NCBI GenBank assembly: GCA_937892845.1 | Contig: CALBGP010000001.1 | Coordinates: 62,001 to 126,000 of the forward strand | From: an uncultured Eggerthellaceae bacterium | GTDB lineage: Bacteria > Actinomycetota > Coriobacteriia > Coriobacteriales > Eggerthellaceae | Direction of reading: 5' to 3' | Length of the DNA stretch: 64,000 bases | Shown: positions 42,471-51,882 of the stretch, one piece after another | Numbering within the stretch: the stretch's first letter is position 1 | How the letters are laid out: each line of letters begins with the position of its first letter | Translations under genes and position numbers: made by a program | The notes under the pieces: model-generated | Databases searched by the model: none | What the model was told of the DNA's origin: nothing | Seen by the model: only the letters and a program-made list of their open reading frames with translations

Positions 42471-43298
42471 CTACAGCGATTCCAAAATATCAACGACTGC
42501 AGCGATCTGATTGTCCGGCGTGGAAGCTCCCGCAGTCACCCCGACAGTCGAGCATCCCTCAAACCAGCCAGATTCTATCTCTTCGGGATATTCGACGAAA
42601 TACGAACGGTCGCAATGAGCTTTGCAGATGTCGTAGAGATGGGTGGTGTTCGAGGAATTCTTTCCTCCGATCACCACGATGGCATCGACTTCCTCAGCCA
42701 AGGCAGCGGCGGAATCCTGACGCTGACGCGTAGCGAAGCAGATGGTGTTCTTGACAACAGGCTCGATACCGCGCGCGCATAGGGCATCCACGACAGCGTC
42801 GAGCTTCTCTTTGCTTTCTGTCGTCTGGACGATGACGCCCACCTTGTCGCCAAGGTCATCGGGTATGGCATCGGCGCCGCTTACAACAACCGCATCAGGA
42901 CCGGCATGGCCGCACAATCCACGGACCTCGGGATGTTCGGCCCTCCCTACAACCAAAACCTTGCAGCCCATTTCCCGCAGTTCTTCAGCAGCTCGCTGAG
43001 CCTTGGCGACATGAGGGCACGTAGCATCCACAACGGTCAACCCACGGGCCTTGAGGTCATCGACCACCTGCGGCTCCACACCATGGCTGCGAATGATGAC
43101 GATGCCCTCATCGATATCGTCGATGCTTTCGACGGCACGAACGCCCCGACTCTCCAAATCGCGCACGACACGGGGATTGTGGATGAGCGGACCGAGCGTA
43201 TACGTGGAATCTTCATCGAGCATGGCAGCAACAGCCATATCCAACGCACGCTCTACGCCGTAACAGACCCCCGCATGCTTCGCACGAACGACTTTCAT
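42471..43298 (-). CDS. ispH: 4-hydroxy-3-methylbut-2-enyl diphosphate reductase
   Basis: The last enzyme of the non-mevalonate isoprenoid pathway, an iron-sulfur reductase giving IPP and DMAPP. It has 275 residues. The three cluster cysteines are in VCYGV (Cys12), DATCPHV and NTICFATRQRQ; the substrate motif SHGVEP and NSSNT in GGKNSSNT are present. Its ATG overlaps the plsC stop (ATGA). The order cmk-plsC-ispH is also met in other bacteria. Confidence 0.97.
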   Translation of the reverse strand: MKVVRAKHAGVCYGVERALDMAVAAMLDEDSTYTLGPLIHNPRVVRDLESRGVRAVESIDDIDEGIVIIRSHGVEPQVVDDLKARGLTVVDATCPHVAKAQRAAEELREMGCKVLVVGRAEHPEVRGLCGHAGPDAVVVSGADAIPDDLGDKVGVIVQTTESKEKLDAVVDALCARGIEPVVKNTICFATRQRQDSAAALAEEVDAIVVIGGKNSSNTTHLYDICKAHCDRSYFVEYPEEIESGWFEGCSTVGVTAGASTPDNQIAAVVDILESL

Positions 43299-44137
43299 TC
43301 AAGGCCCTTTCGGTAAACGGCGGCATCAAAGCCGTCAAGTAAATCAGAATAGTCCGGACTTTCGGGGAAAAGACCTGCCATGTCAACCTCTTCGATGGGG
43401 ATTTCATAAAACATGGCATAACTTTCGCGCAAGACATACCAGGTGGCAATATCAAGGCGCTCGCTTTTCGGGAAGCAGTCGAAGGCCTCAAGGTAAACCG
43501 GCTCTCCGAACTGAACCTCAACTTTGGGGAAACGGATGCAATGGCCCTTCTCCTTGATGCGATCGACGCCGCGCACAGTGGCAGGAAGCATGGGGACAGA
43601 GCCCATACGTGCGATGAAAGCCGCGCCGCTGTGCAATGACGATACGGCGGTCCCCCGGCCGCGGCGGGTGCCTTCGGGGTATACAACCACGATCTCGCCG
43701 TTTTTCAACATGGTCGAGGCACGTTTGATTGCCTTGCGGTCGGCAGAATCCCTCTTGACGGGGAAAGCCCCGACTCGGGAGAGAAGCTGTCCCAAGAGTC
43801 GTCCGCAATGCTCGAACAGGGAATCGCGGCCCATGAAACGCACCCATTGGCTCGGCCGTGCTGCTAGATAGAAGAACACAGGGTCGAGATACGAGGTATG
43901 GTTCGCAACGAGCACGCAACCCCGGCCAGCCGTGAACCTGCGCAGGCTTTCGATGTTTTGAACCGAATAGCGAAAAGCGATCTTGAAGGCAACTCCGATG
44001 ACGCCATAGAGAATATTGCCCACCAGATGGGGAATGTGCCTGCGCTCTTCAGCGGGAGCATCATCCGCAAGACCCCGCGATTTCGCATCGGCGATGGGCA
44101 TATCCCACATCTGGTCGCATGACAGAAACAGCCCCAT
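43295..44137 (-). CDS. plsC: 1-acyl-sn-glycerol-3-phosphate acyltransferase (PlsC family)
   Basis: Acylates lysophosphatidate to phosphatidate, following PlsY. It has 280 residues. The acyltransferase box NHTSYLDP (NHX4D) and YPEGTRRGRG are present, preceded by one hydrophobic anchor (VGNILYGVIGVAFKIAF). The open frame extends 78 codons further upstream inside cmk, but ATG 44137 lies behind AAAGGGG and one base after the cmk stop. Its last bases overlap ispH. The N-terminal 45 residues have no clear family match. Confidence 0.93.
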   Translation of the reverse strand: MGLFLSCDQMWDMPIADAKSRGLADDAPAEERRHIPHLVGNILYGVIGVAFKIAFRYSVQNIESLRRFTAGRGCVLVANHTSYLDPVFFYLAARPSQWVRFMGRDSLFEHCGRLLGQLLSRVGAFPVKRDSADRKAIKRASTMLKNGEIVVVYPEGTRRGRGTAVSSLHSGAAFIARMGSVPMLPATVRGVDRIKEKGHCIRFPKVEVQFGEPVYLEAFDCFPKSERLDIATWYVLRESYAMFYEIPIEEVDMAGLFPESPDYSDLLDGFDAAVYRKGLE

Positions 44138-44138
44138 G

Positions 44139-44816
44139 TCAGCCCCTTTGCGCAGATGCCGCCATCTCGCAGATGGAGGCGATGACCTCATCGATGGTAT
44201 ATGCGGTCGAATCGATGCACCGGGCATCTTCGGCAGGACGCAAAGGGGATGCGCTGCGCGAAGAGTCGATCTGGTCACGGCGCACGATATCGGCAAGCAC
44301 CTCTTCGTAATCGGTGGAACCGACGCCTCGCTGCTCATTCTGACTGACGCGTCGACGCGCCCTCTCCTCATCGGAAGCAGTGAGGAAAACCTTCACTTCC
44401 GCATCAGGGAACACGACCGTCCCGATATCGCGGCCCTCAACGACATAATCGCCATTCGACCCGATGCGACGCTGCTGCTCGACAAGGGCCGCACGGACGC
44501 CGGGGACCGCAGAAACGCAGCTCACCGAGCGGTCGATCTCAGCGGTACGTATGGCATCGGTGACTTCGACACCATCCACGAACACGCGCCGCGGAACAGG
44601 GTCGCCGGGCACATGGCCGAATTCGATCACGCAAGACTCCGCGACTTCGATGAGACCGGCGGCATCGTCGAGCGAAACGCCGAGATGCGCAGCTTTCCAT
44701 GCGACCGAACGGTACATGGCGCCAGTATCGAGACAGTTGAACGAAAGCGCGGAGGCAACGGACTTCGCCACCGTAGACTTACCGGCCCCCGAAGGGCCGT
44801 CGATTGCAATGATCAT
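44139..44816 (-). CDS. cmk: Cytidylate kinase
   Basis: Phosphorylates CMP and dCMP to the diphosphates. It has 225 residues. The P-loop is GPSGAGKST at 7-15; LDTGAMYRSVA, VEGRDIGTVVFP and RARRRVSQ follow. The start is ATG 44816 behind GAAAGGA; the open frame begins 12 codons earlier. It lies 22 bases after aroA and one base before plsC; aroA-cmk adjacency is common in bacteria. Confidence 0.97.
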   Translation of the reverse strand: MIIAIDGPSGAGKSTVAKSVASALSFNCLDTGAMYRSVAWKAAHLGVSLDDAAGLIEVAESCVIEFGHVPGDPVPRRVFVDGVEVTDAIRTAEIDRSVSCVSAVPGVRAALVEQQRRIGSNGDYVVEGRDIGTVVFPDAEVKVFLTASDEERARRRVSQNEQRGVGSTDYEEVLADIVRRDQIDSSRSASPLRPAEDARCIDSTAYTIDEVIASICEMAASAQRG

Positions 44817-44838
44817 GCTTTTCCTTTCACGCGTCGAC

Positions 44839-46167
44839 TCACCGGGAGGCAAGACGCTCGATATCTGCGAGAAAACCGGGATAGCTGACAGCGACGGACT
44901 CGAAATGCCTGACGGAAACAGGAGCAGTCCCCGTAAGCCCTGCCAATGCCCAGGTCATAGCCAGGCGATGGTCGCGTCCCGAATCGAAGACGAGGCCCTC
45001 AGGAGTGCGCAGGTTGGGATTGCCCTCGATGAACAAGTCGCTGCCTTCGACCCATGCGTCAATCCCAAGCTTGGCAAGGCCATCGATGATGGCGAGCGCG
45101 CGATCGGTTTCCTTGACGCGGAGCTCATCGATCCCACGGAAGACCGTGACACCGTGCGCATGGGCGGCCACAAGAGACAGCACCGGCACCTCATCGACGA
45201 GCGAAGCTATCTTGTCGGCAGGAATCTCACATCCGCGCAGGTCAGGGCAGTGCCTGGCAGAAATGATGCCGTAGGGCTCCTTACCGGCGTGACCGATGCT
45301 CCTGCGGGATGCATCGACACCCATCTGCTCAAGCGTCCGAAGAAATCCGATGCGTGCGGGGTTGAGCGACACCCCTTCAACCTGGATGGCGCTGCCGGGA
45401 ATGAGAACCGCTGCGCACAGCAGGAATGCCGCCGAAGACGGATCGCCGGGAACATGCACTTCGGCCGGACGAAGAGCCGCGGGGCCTTCGACGCTGGCGA
45501 CGCACGACGCTGCAGTGGTTGAAACGCCGTAACCGGGAAGCATAAGTTCGGTATGGTTACGGGAAGGTGCAGGCTCAGTGACCGAAGTCACGCCATGGGC
45601 GTAGATACCCGCAAGGATGACGGCTGTCTTGAGCTGGGCGGAAGCGACAGGAGATTCGTATTCAATGGCACGAAGGGAAGCATTGCCATGCACCGTAAGG
45701 GGAAGAGTATCGCGTTGCTCAGGGAAAAACTTCGCACCCATCTTGGAAAGAGGGGCAGTGATGCGTCGCATGGGCCGCTTGCACAGCGAAGCATCGCCTG
45801 TCAATTCGACCTGGATGTCCCATGGGGCAAGAATGCCCATCAATAGACGAGCCGTAGTGCCGGAGTTACCGCAATCTATAGGCCCGTCGGGCTGCACGGG
45901 ACCCTGCGCCCCCCAGCCTGTGATGCCGCCGCTCAAGCTGCCATCGGGCTGCTGCTCCAAATGAACGTTCGCTCCGAGCTTGGATACCGCCTCGACCGAG
46001 GAGCGTACATCCTCAGAGTCAAGCACACCCGATACGCGGGATGTGCCCTCCGCCATGGCGGAGAATAGGATAGCCCTGTGCGAGATGCTTTTATCTCCGG
46101 GAACGGCAATGCTGCCGCGAAGAGACGCCCCAAGAGGTTCGATAAGAGTTGAAACGTTATCCGACAC
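44839..46167 (-). CDS. aroA: 3-phosphoshikimate 1-carboxyvinyltransferase (EPSP synthase)
   Basis: Joins phosphoenolpyruvate to shikimate 3-phosphate, the sixth shikimate-pathway step. It has 442 residues in two inside-out domains. Motifs: GDKSISHRAILFSAMAEG, DCGNSGTTARLLMGIL (phosphate and PEP binding), GDASLCKRPMRRI, and ELRVKETDR. The start is GTG 46167 behind GAAGGAGG. The pattern resembles the class II type found in Gram-positives, though I cannot settle the class without alignment. It follows rluB by about 50 bases and precedes cmk. Confidence 0.96.
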   Translation of the reverse strand: MSDNVSTLIEPLGASLRGSIAVPGDKSISHRAILFSAMAEGTSRVSGVLDSEDVRSSVEAVSKLGANVHLEQQPDGSLSGGITGWGAQGPVQPDGPIDCGNSGTTARLLMGILAPWDIQVELTGDASLCKRPMRRITAPLSKMGAKFFPEQRDTLPLTVHGNASLRAIEYESPVASAQLKTAVILAGIYAHGVTSVTEPAPSRNHTELMLPGYGVSTTAASCVASVEGPAALRPAEVHVPGDPSSAAFLLCAAVLIPGSAIQVEGVSLNPARIGFLRTLEQMGVDASRRSIGHAGKEPYGIISARHCPDLRGCEIPADKIASLVDEVPVLSLVAAHAHGVTVFRGIDELRVKETDRALAIIDGLAKLGIDAWVEGSDLFIEGNPNLRTPEGLVFDSGRDHRLAMTWALAGLTGTAPVSVRHFESVAVSYPGFLADIERLASR

Positions 46168-46215
46168 GGCAATCCTCCTTCGCAAATCTGTCTATCTCAA
46201 GGGATTCTACCATTG

Positions 46216-46959
46216 TCACAAGGAAGCTGCCGAGCGCAGCGCATCCACCTCGGCATCATCAAGGACGCGCCAGCATCCAGGCTCAAGATCACCGAGGACC
46301 AACGAACCGAAAGACTCGCGATGAAGGGCAAGCACAGGATGGCCCACGAATTCGAACATTCGCTTAACCTGGCGTTTGCGCCCCTCACGGATGGAGATGC
46401 GGACAACACTCGAGCGAGAAGATGATTCGATGATCGAAAGATCGGCAGGCAATGTAAGCCCATCGCCCAATTCGACACCGCGCTCAAGCGCACGGATGTC
46501 CTCTTGGCGTATGAGCCCATCCACGCGGGCGACGTATGTCTTCCAGACATGATGACGAGGGTGCAAAAGGCCGTTTCCAAGCTCCCCGTTCGTAGAGAAC
46601 AGAAGAAGGCCCGTGGTGTCGAAATCCAAGCGACCGATGGGGAAAAGACCCGGGTACCTGTCGGTAGGGACAAGTTCGGCAACGCAAGGCCTGCCCTGAG
46701 GGTCGGACATGGTGGTTATGTAGCCCGCAGGCTTATTGAGCATGAGCGTCACCGACCCGTCAGCAAGCTTGACCTCGATGCCGTCAACGGTGACAACGTC
46801 AGTCAAAGGATCGACCTTGCTGCCGAGCTCAGTGGTCACAACGCCATTCACGCATACCCTGCCTGCCGTCATGAGATTTTCGCTGCCGCGTCTACTGGCT
46901 GCACCGGCCCGGGCCAGAAACTTCTGCAGACGCATGGGGACGATTCGTTGCTCGGCCAT
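46216..46959 (-). CDS. rluB: 23S rRNA pseudouridine synthase, RluB family
   Basis: Forms pseudouridine in 23S rRNA helix 89 (position 2605 in E. coli). It has 247 residues. An N-terminal S4 RNA-binding domain (MRLQKFLARAGAASRR) is followed by the catalytic domain with GRLDFDTTGLLLF, in which the first Asp is the nucleophile, and REGRKRQVKRMF. The ATG follows AGAGG and lies three bases after the scpB stop. The scpA-scpB-rluB order is widely conserved. Confidence 0.95.
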   Translation of the reverse strand: MAEQRIVPMRLQKFLARAGAASRRGSENLMTAGRVCVNGVVTTELGSKVDPLTDVVTVDGIEVKLADGSVTLMLNKPAGYITTMSDPQGRPCVAELVPTDRYPGLFPIGRLDFDTTGLLLFSTNGELGNGLLHPRHHVWKTYVARVDGLIRQEDIRALERGVELGDGLTLPADLSIIESSSRSSVVRISIREGRKRQVKRMFEFVGHPVLALHRESFGSLVLGDLEPGCWRVLDDAEVDALRSAASL

Positions 46960-46962
46960 ACA

Positions 46963-47736
46963 TCACCTCTGCTGTTCGGAATCCACAAAAAGGCTTGCGG
47001 TCAAAGGATCGTTTGCAAGATCGACAGAATCAACAACACCCAAAGCATCCGCAGAGGAAAACGGAAGGTCTACCATATCGGATAGCCCGAAATCCGCAGC
47101 ATCGAAAGGAAGCGAGTCCTGACCCTGAAGCTCTTCGGTAAAAGCAGGTGCATCAGAACGGACCACGCCAAGACGCTCCCTGATCAGAGCCTTGCTGGCC
47201 TCATCGGGCGCATAGTCTTCGATATTCGGGAGATCGGAAGGACTGCGGAGACCGAATTTCTCCAAAAATGTACGCGTCGTTGCGTACAAAATGGGCTGTC
47301 CCGGGCTGTTATCATGCCCTGCTTCGCGCACAAGACCCTTCTCGATCAAGGAGTTGATCGAGCTGTCCGAGTTGACTCCTCGAACCGACACAATGGCATT
47401 GCGCGTGATGGGTTGGTTGTAGGCGATGACCGCAAGCGTCTCCAGGGCAGCCTGGGAAAGCCGCCTGGTATCCCAAGACAGAACATACTTCTCAATCAGA
47501 TCATGGTACGCAGGATGGGTGTAGAGCCGCCATCCGCCCGCCACTTCACGTAATTGGATACCCGATTCATCGGAAGCAAGCCGATCGCGCAACGCTTCAA
47601 GCTCGGATTGCGCAACCGGAGGCTCGACGCCGAGCATATCTGCCAATGTGATGGCATTGACGGGTTCATCGCTGACAAAAAGCAGCGCTTCAAGTGCACC
47701 GGCAAGATTGCCATGGGCTGCAGTATCGAACATCAT
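46963..47736 (-). CDS. scpB: Segregation and condensation protein B
   Basis: A winged-helix partner of SMC-ScpA in chromosome condensation. It has 257 residues. LAGALEALLFVSDEPV starts the first winged helix, and LSQAALETLAVIAYNQPITR and VRGVNSD mark the second. It carries a C-terminal acidic extension of about 60 residues beyond the core. ATG 47736 overlaps the scpA stop (ATGA), with GGGGAG upstream. Confidence 0.96.
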   Translation of the reverse strand: MMFDTAAHGNLAGALEALLFVSDEPVNAITLADMLGVEPPVAQSELEALRDRLASDESGIQLREVAGGWRLYTHPAYHDLIEKYVLSWDTRRLSQAALETLAVIAYNQPITRNAIVSVRGVNSDSSINSLIEKGLVREAGHDNSPGQPILYATTRTFLEKFGLRSPSDLPNIEDYAPDEASKALIRERLGVVRSDAPAFTEELQGQDSLPFDAADFGLSDMVDLPFSSADALGVVDSVDLANDPLTASLFVDSEQQR

Positions 47737-48515
47737 GACCACTCCCCTTCCTGGTCGGAATCGAAAATGAGCTCGCCGCTGCCATCGATGTAATCAACGG
47801 AGATGTCCCCGAAAGCTTCAGGCTGAGAGAGATCGACCATCGATCGCTTATACAGCTCGAGAATAGCCAGAAACGTCACAACGCGCACGGGAAGCGAAGG
47901 GGCCTCCGCCAGCAGCTCGCTGAACATGATGTGCTTGCAATTCGAAACGCGGCGATGGATGGCGCGGACATGGGTCTCAACCGGAATGGGCTTCGCCGCA
48001 ATATGCTCGCTTTCCAGAAGAAACCGTTCACGATGAGCCATGGCTTCGGCACAGAGGAGCGCAAGAGCGTCCAAGGTGGTATCGCGTAGGAAATCAGGCA
48101 TGAGCCCCAGGAATTCAGGATCGGCTCCCACCAAACGAGGATGCATCCGCCCCTCGGCCTCAAACCTGCGCCCTAAGGCGGCAGCGGCGTTCTTGTATTG
48201 CTTGTACACGATCAAACGCTCGACAAGGATGTCACGGGCCTGATCAGGGGTCATATCATCAAGATCAACATCAACATCGGGCGAATCCTGGGGTATCAGC
48301 GCCGCCGCCTTGATCTCAAGCAGCGTTGAAGCCACGACCAAAAAGTCACTTGCCACCTCAAGATCGAGCTGACGCATATGGGCGATGTGCTCAAGATACT
48401 GATCGACGATTTCCGAAACGGAAATGGAACCGATATCGACACGCTGCCTGCTTACAAGGTAGAGCAGCAGGTCGAATGGTCCCTCGAAACTGTCCATGCG
48501 AACGCGATATGACAT
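47733..48515 (-). CDS. scpA: Segregation and condensation protein A (kleisin)
   Basis: The kleisin subunit that bridges SMC heads and binds ScpB. It has 260 residues. The N-terminal helical part is MDSFEGPFDLLLYLVSRQRV, followed by EIVDQYLEHI and LEVASDFLVVASTLLEIKAA, then a linker and the C-terminal winged helix. The ATG follows AGGGTG. The M50 protease gene ends 8 bases upstream. Confidence 0.96.
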   Translation of the reverse strand: MSYRVRMDSFEGPFDLLLYLVSRQRVDIGSISVSEIVDQYLEHIAHMRQLDLEVASDFLVVASTLLEIKAAALIPQDSPDVDVDLDDMTPDQARDILVERLIVYKQYKNAAAALGRRFEAEGRMHPRLVGADPEFLGLMPDFLRDTTLDALALLCAEAMAHRERFLLESEHIAAKPIPVETHVRAIHRRVSNCKHIMFSELLAEAPSLPVRVVTFLAILELYKRSMVDLSQPEAFGDISVDYIDGSGELIFDSDQEGEWS

Positions 48516-48523
48516 TTCGCACC

Positions 48524-49219
48524 CTAAGCGATGCGGAACGGGAATATCAAATTGCCCAGATTACCGCCGAAGAAATTCAAATACATGCCTATCGGATTGA
48601 AATGGAAGATATAGGGCACCAAGATGATGACAGCGAGCAAGATGGGCATGGCATACTGCTGGATCCGATAATATTTCGCAAGAGCCTTGTTGCTAAGGAA
48701 AAGCGCGATGACCGACGATCCGTCAAGAGGCGGAATGGGAAGCAGGTTGAAGAACATAAGGTACAGGTTGATCATGGCAAACGTAGGCAGGAACACCATA
48801 TAGAAGTAGAAGAACACCACACTGTCCGCCACCAAGCCGGGAGCAATGGGATAGAGAAGCCACGCGACAACACCGGCAACCATTGCCATGCACAGATTCG
48901 CAGCAGGTCCGGCAAGACCGACAAGAGCCTCGCCCTTCCGAATGTCTTTGAAATACGTGGGGTTGTACGGTACGGGCTTGGCGTAACCGAAAACAGGACC
49001 GCCCATGACCATCAGCAGAAGCGGCATCAACACCGTGCCGAAAACGTCGATATGGCGAAGGGGGTTAAGACTCAGTCTACCCCGACTTTTCGCCGTAGGA
49101 TCGCCCAATTTGTATGCAGCGTAACCATGTGCCACTTCATGAAGGACGATAGCCGGAATGAAGCACAGCACACTGAGAGCGTAATAGATGATTTGTTCAG
49201 CAGAAAAACCCATAAGCAT
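48524..49219 (-). CDS. Site-2 protease family (M50) membrane metalloprotease
   Basis: An integral-membrane zinc protease of 231 residues. The metal motif HEVAHG is in the first helix (LHEVAHGYAAYKLGDP), and the third ligand is in NLLPIPPLDGS. No PDZ domain is present, so it belongs to the small Rv0359/YdhS-like group rather than RseP. No ribosome site precedes ATG 49219; ATG two codons later is possible. TATAAT lies just before it (49222-49227). It stands before scpA, as in many Gram-positives; its substrate is unknown. Confidence 0.92.
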   Translation of the reverse strand: MLMGFSAEQIIYYALSVLCFIPAIVLHEVAHGYAAYKLGDPTAKSRGRLSLNPLRHIDVFGTVLMPLLLMVMGGPVFGYAKPVPYNPTYFKDIRKGEALVGLAGPAANLCMAMVAGVVAWLLYPIAPGLVADSVVFFYFYMVFLPTFAMINLYLMFFNLLPIPPLDGSSVIALFLSNKALAKYYRIQQYAMPILLAVIILVPYIFHFNPIGMYLNFFGGNLGNLIFPFRIA

Positions 49220-49227
49220 TGATTATA

Positions 49228-49725
49228 TCAAAACACTTTCCATTGTCGGATAACTTCGTAAACCCCCACCGCTACAGCATTTGAGAGGTTGAGGCTGCGC
49301 ATCCCCGTACGCATGGGTATGCGCACGCATTGCTCCTCGTGGTTGTCCAGGACATCCTGATCGATTCCGCGGCTCTCGCGGCCGAAAACGAGATAGACGT
49401 CATTAAAGGCGTCCGAAGCCGAGTCTGACGCACAGCCACGGAAACCGTAGCGAGGATCCGTATAGGACCTACTGGCACGACCGGTGAAGAAATACATCTC
49501 GCATTCCTGCGCCGTGCGGAGGAATGCCTCGGTTGAGGCATGGTGGACAACGTCCACCTCATCCCAATAGTCGCATCCCGACCGTTTGAGATTGCGTTCG
49601 GTAAGTCGGAATCCCAAAGGCTCCACCAGATGCAGCGTCGCGCCGACTACGGCACACGTGCGGGCGATATTGCCCGTATTCTGCGGAATTTCAGGCTGCA
49701 GCAGCACTACATGGATCTTACCCAT
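49228..49725 (-). CDS. trmL: tRNA (cytidine/uridine-34-2'-O)-methyltransferase TrmL
   Basis: A small SPOUT methyltransferase that modifies the wobble base of tRNA-Leu. It has 165 residues with only the catalytic knot domain. Motifs: LLQPEIPQNTGNIARTCAV, VFGRESRGI and MRSLNLSNAVAVGVYE. It lies three bases after the ABC-F gene and eight before the M50 start. Confidence 0.96.
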   Translation of the reverse strand: MGKIHVVLLQPEIPQNTGNIARTCAVVGATLHLVEPLGFRLTERNLKRSGCDYWDEVDVVHHASTEAFLRTAQECEMYFFTGRASRSYTDPRYGFRGCASDSASDAFNDVYLVFGRESRGIDQDVLDNHEEQCVRIPMRTGMRSLNLSNAVAVGVYEVIRQWKVF

Positions 49726-49728
49726 GAA

Positions 49729-51873
49729 TCAGCCTCTCGATGCTTCCGCTTGACGGGCAACTTCTACTTCAAGTTCCTCGGTCAAAAGGAACCATTCCTC
49801 CTCAGCGGAAGCCAAACGGCTCTTCAGGGAGGCATGCTCGGCAATGGCATCGGTTGATGCCGACTCATTGATATAGAAATCAGGATCGCTCATCAATTCA
49901 AGCAACTCAGCCATGCGCGCGTTGTCGCGCTCCATCTGAGCATCGAGCTCCGCAATGCGCTTGCGGTGATGCTTCAATGCCGCATACGCACGGTTGCGCG
50001 CTTCGGCTTCCCTTCGCTTCTGCTCCTTGGTCTTGGGGGCGCTGCCCTTGGGAGCAGTAAGCACCGAAGGGGGCGCGGACTTCGCATCGGCGGATGACGA
50101 GACGGAGCCGCTCGATTGAGCAGGCATGACTTTACCTGCGGTGCTCGGTTTGCGATTGCGCGAAGACTCCTGCTTGCGCTTGCGGGCAGCTTCAGCGCGT
50201 TTGGCCGACGAGCGGACAGCGCCTTCAGGTTGGTCGAGGAATTCGTCGAGGGAAGCCGCTGAAGCGTCTCGCCCGTCTGCAAGCTGGCCGGACTTGAACA
50301 GGTAATAATCATAGTCGCCGTCATAGACCGTGATCTTGCCGGGCAGCACCTCGACGATGCGGTTTGCAACGCTGCGGATAAGATGCCTGTCATGCGTGAT
50401 GAGCAAAATAGTGCCCTCGAAGGCGTTGAGAGCCTGCTCGAGGATGTCCGCGCTGGCAATATCCAGATGGTTCGTAGGCTCGTCAAGGCAAAGCAGCGGA
50501 TTGGGGGCAACGAGCATCTTCGCCAACGCGAGGCGGCACTTCTCACCGCCCGAAAGAACCCCTACGCGCTTGTTGACATCATCGCCGACGAAAAGGAAAG
50601 CGCCCAGCAGCGATCGAACCTGAGAAATGGTCCAACCAGGAGCAACGCGGTCGAGCTCTTCGAATACCGTACTGCCGGCGTGAAGCTCTTCGAGCTGATG
50701 CTGCGCGAAGTAAGTCTTCGAAACATGAACGCCATATTCGATGGTTCCCGCGTCAGGAGCCATGGCACCCGCAACCATCTTCAACAACGTCGACTTACCG
50801 GCACCATTGGGGCCGACGAGCGCAATCTTCTCCCCACGGTAAAATGTCAGATCCAAGCCGTCATAAACATGCTTGTCTCCGAAATGCTTGGTAATGCCCG
50901 TGAGCTTGACAACCGTATCCCCCGTGCGCGGTGGCTGGACGAAGTTGAAATGAACGGTCTTTTTTTCCTGGGGCACGACGATACGCTCGATGCGCTCGAG
51001 CTTCTTCACCCTGTCCTGGACCTGTTTGGCCTTAGTGGGCTTGTAGCGGAACTTCTCGATGAACGCCTCCATGTGCGCGATCTCTTCCGCCTGCTTGGCA
51101 GCTGCCTGGCGCAGCTTCTCCATGTTCTCTTCGCGCTGCCTCAGATACGCGGTGTAATTGCCTTTGTAGAGCTGAAGCTTTCCCCCGTCGATCTCGGCAA
51201 CGCGGTCGACCATATTGTCCATGAATGCACGGTCATGGCTGACAACGATGACGGCTCCTTCGTAGCCACGCAGGAAGCCCTCCAGCCACTTAACGCTTTC
51301 CAGGTCGAGATGGTTGGTGGGTTCGTCAAGGAGCAGAAGTTCCGGCTTGCGGATGAGAAGTTTGGCAAGCGCAATGCGCATCTGCCAGCCGCCGGAAAAC
51401 TCCGAAGTCATGCGCTGCATGTCATCCTCGGTGAAACCGAGGCCGAACAAGACGCTGCGCACCTGGGATTCAAGCGTGTAACCGCCCAGGGATTCATATA
51501 TATCGCGTGCACGGCCGCATTGCGCAAGCTGAGCTTCCGTAGGGTTGGAACCAAGTTCAGACTCAAGACGGCGAAGGCGCAATTCGGCCTCAAGCACTTC
51601 GGACTGAGAAGAGATGACCTCCTCGAACACCGGACGCTCGTCCATCTCGATAGCTTCCTGCTCGAGGTATCCCGGCTCAGCACCGCGCGCGAAGACCACC
51701 TTGCCCTCATCGGCATCCTCATGCCCGGTAATGATGTTGAGAAGCGTGGTCTTTCCAGCACCATTCGGGCCGACCAGAGCAAGTCTGTCATGGGCTTCAA
51801 GCCTCAAACTGGCATCGGAGAACAGGGTCCTGCCCCCGAAGCTTTTCGTGATGTGCTCAATCTGCATGATCAT
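49729..51873 (-). CDS. ABC-F family ATPase
   Basis: A cytosolic twin-ATPase protein of the ABC-F type, 714 residues, without membrane segments. Both nucleotide sites are intact: Walker A GPNGAGKTT and GPNGAGKST, signatures FSGGWQMR and LSGGEKCR, and LLLLDEPTNHLD and LCLDEPTNHLD. A linker with charged residues (about 240-300) joins them, and an Uup-like C-terminal coiled-coil region follows a long Ser/Ala/Lys-rich tail (about 560-640). ABC-F proteins bind the ribosomal E site and include antibiotic-protection factors; the length and C-terminal domain favour the Uup/YdiF housekeeping type over resistance. TAGGT precedes the ATG. Confidence 0.93.
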   Translation of the reverse strand: MIMQIEHITKSFGGRTLFSDASLRLEAHDRLALVGPNGAGKTTLLNIITGHEDADEGKVVFARGAEPGYLEQEAIEMDERPVFEEVISSQSEVLEAELRLRRLESELGSNPTEAQLAQCGRARDIYESLGGYTLESQVRSVLFGLGFTEDDMQRMTSEFSGGWQMRIALAKLLIRKPELLLLDEPTNHLDLESVKWLEGFLRGYEGAVIVVSHDRAFMDNMVDRVAEIDGGKLQLYKGNYTAYLRQREENMEKLRQAAAKQAEEIAHMEAFIEKFRYKPTKAKQVQDRVKKLERIERIVVPQEKKTVHFNFVQPPRTGDTVVKLTGITKHFGDKHVYDGLDLTFYRGEKIALVGPNGAGKSTLLKMVAGAMAPDAGTIEYGVHVSKTYFAQHQLEELHAGSTVFEELDRVAPGWTISQVRSLLGAFLFVGDDVNKRVGVLSGGEKCRLALAKMLVAPNPLLCLDEPTNHLDIASADILEQALNAFEGTILLITHDRHLIRSVANRIVEVLPGKITVYDGDYDYYLFKSGQLADGRDASAASLDEFLDQPEGAVRSSAKRAEAARKRKQESSRNRKPSTAGKVMPAQSSGSVSSSADAKSAPPSVLTAPKGSAPKTKEQKRREAEARNRAYAALKHHRKRIAELDAQMERDNARMAELLELMSDPDFYINESASTDAIAEHASLKSRLASAEEEWFLLTEELEVEVARQAEASRG

Positions 51874-51882
51874 GTGAATTAC

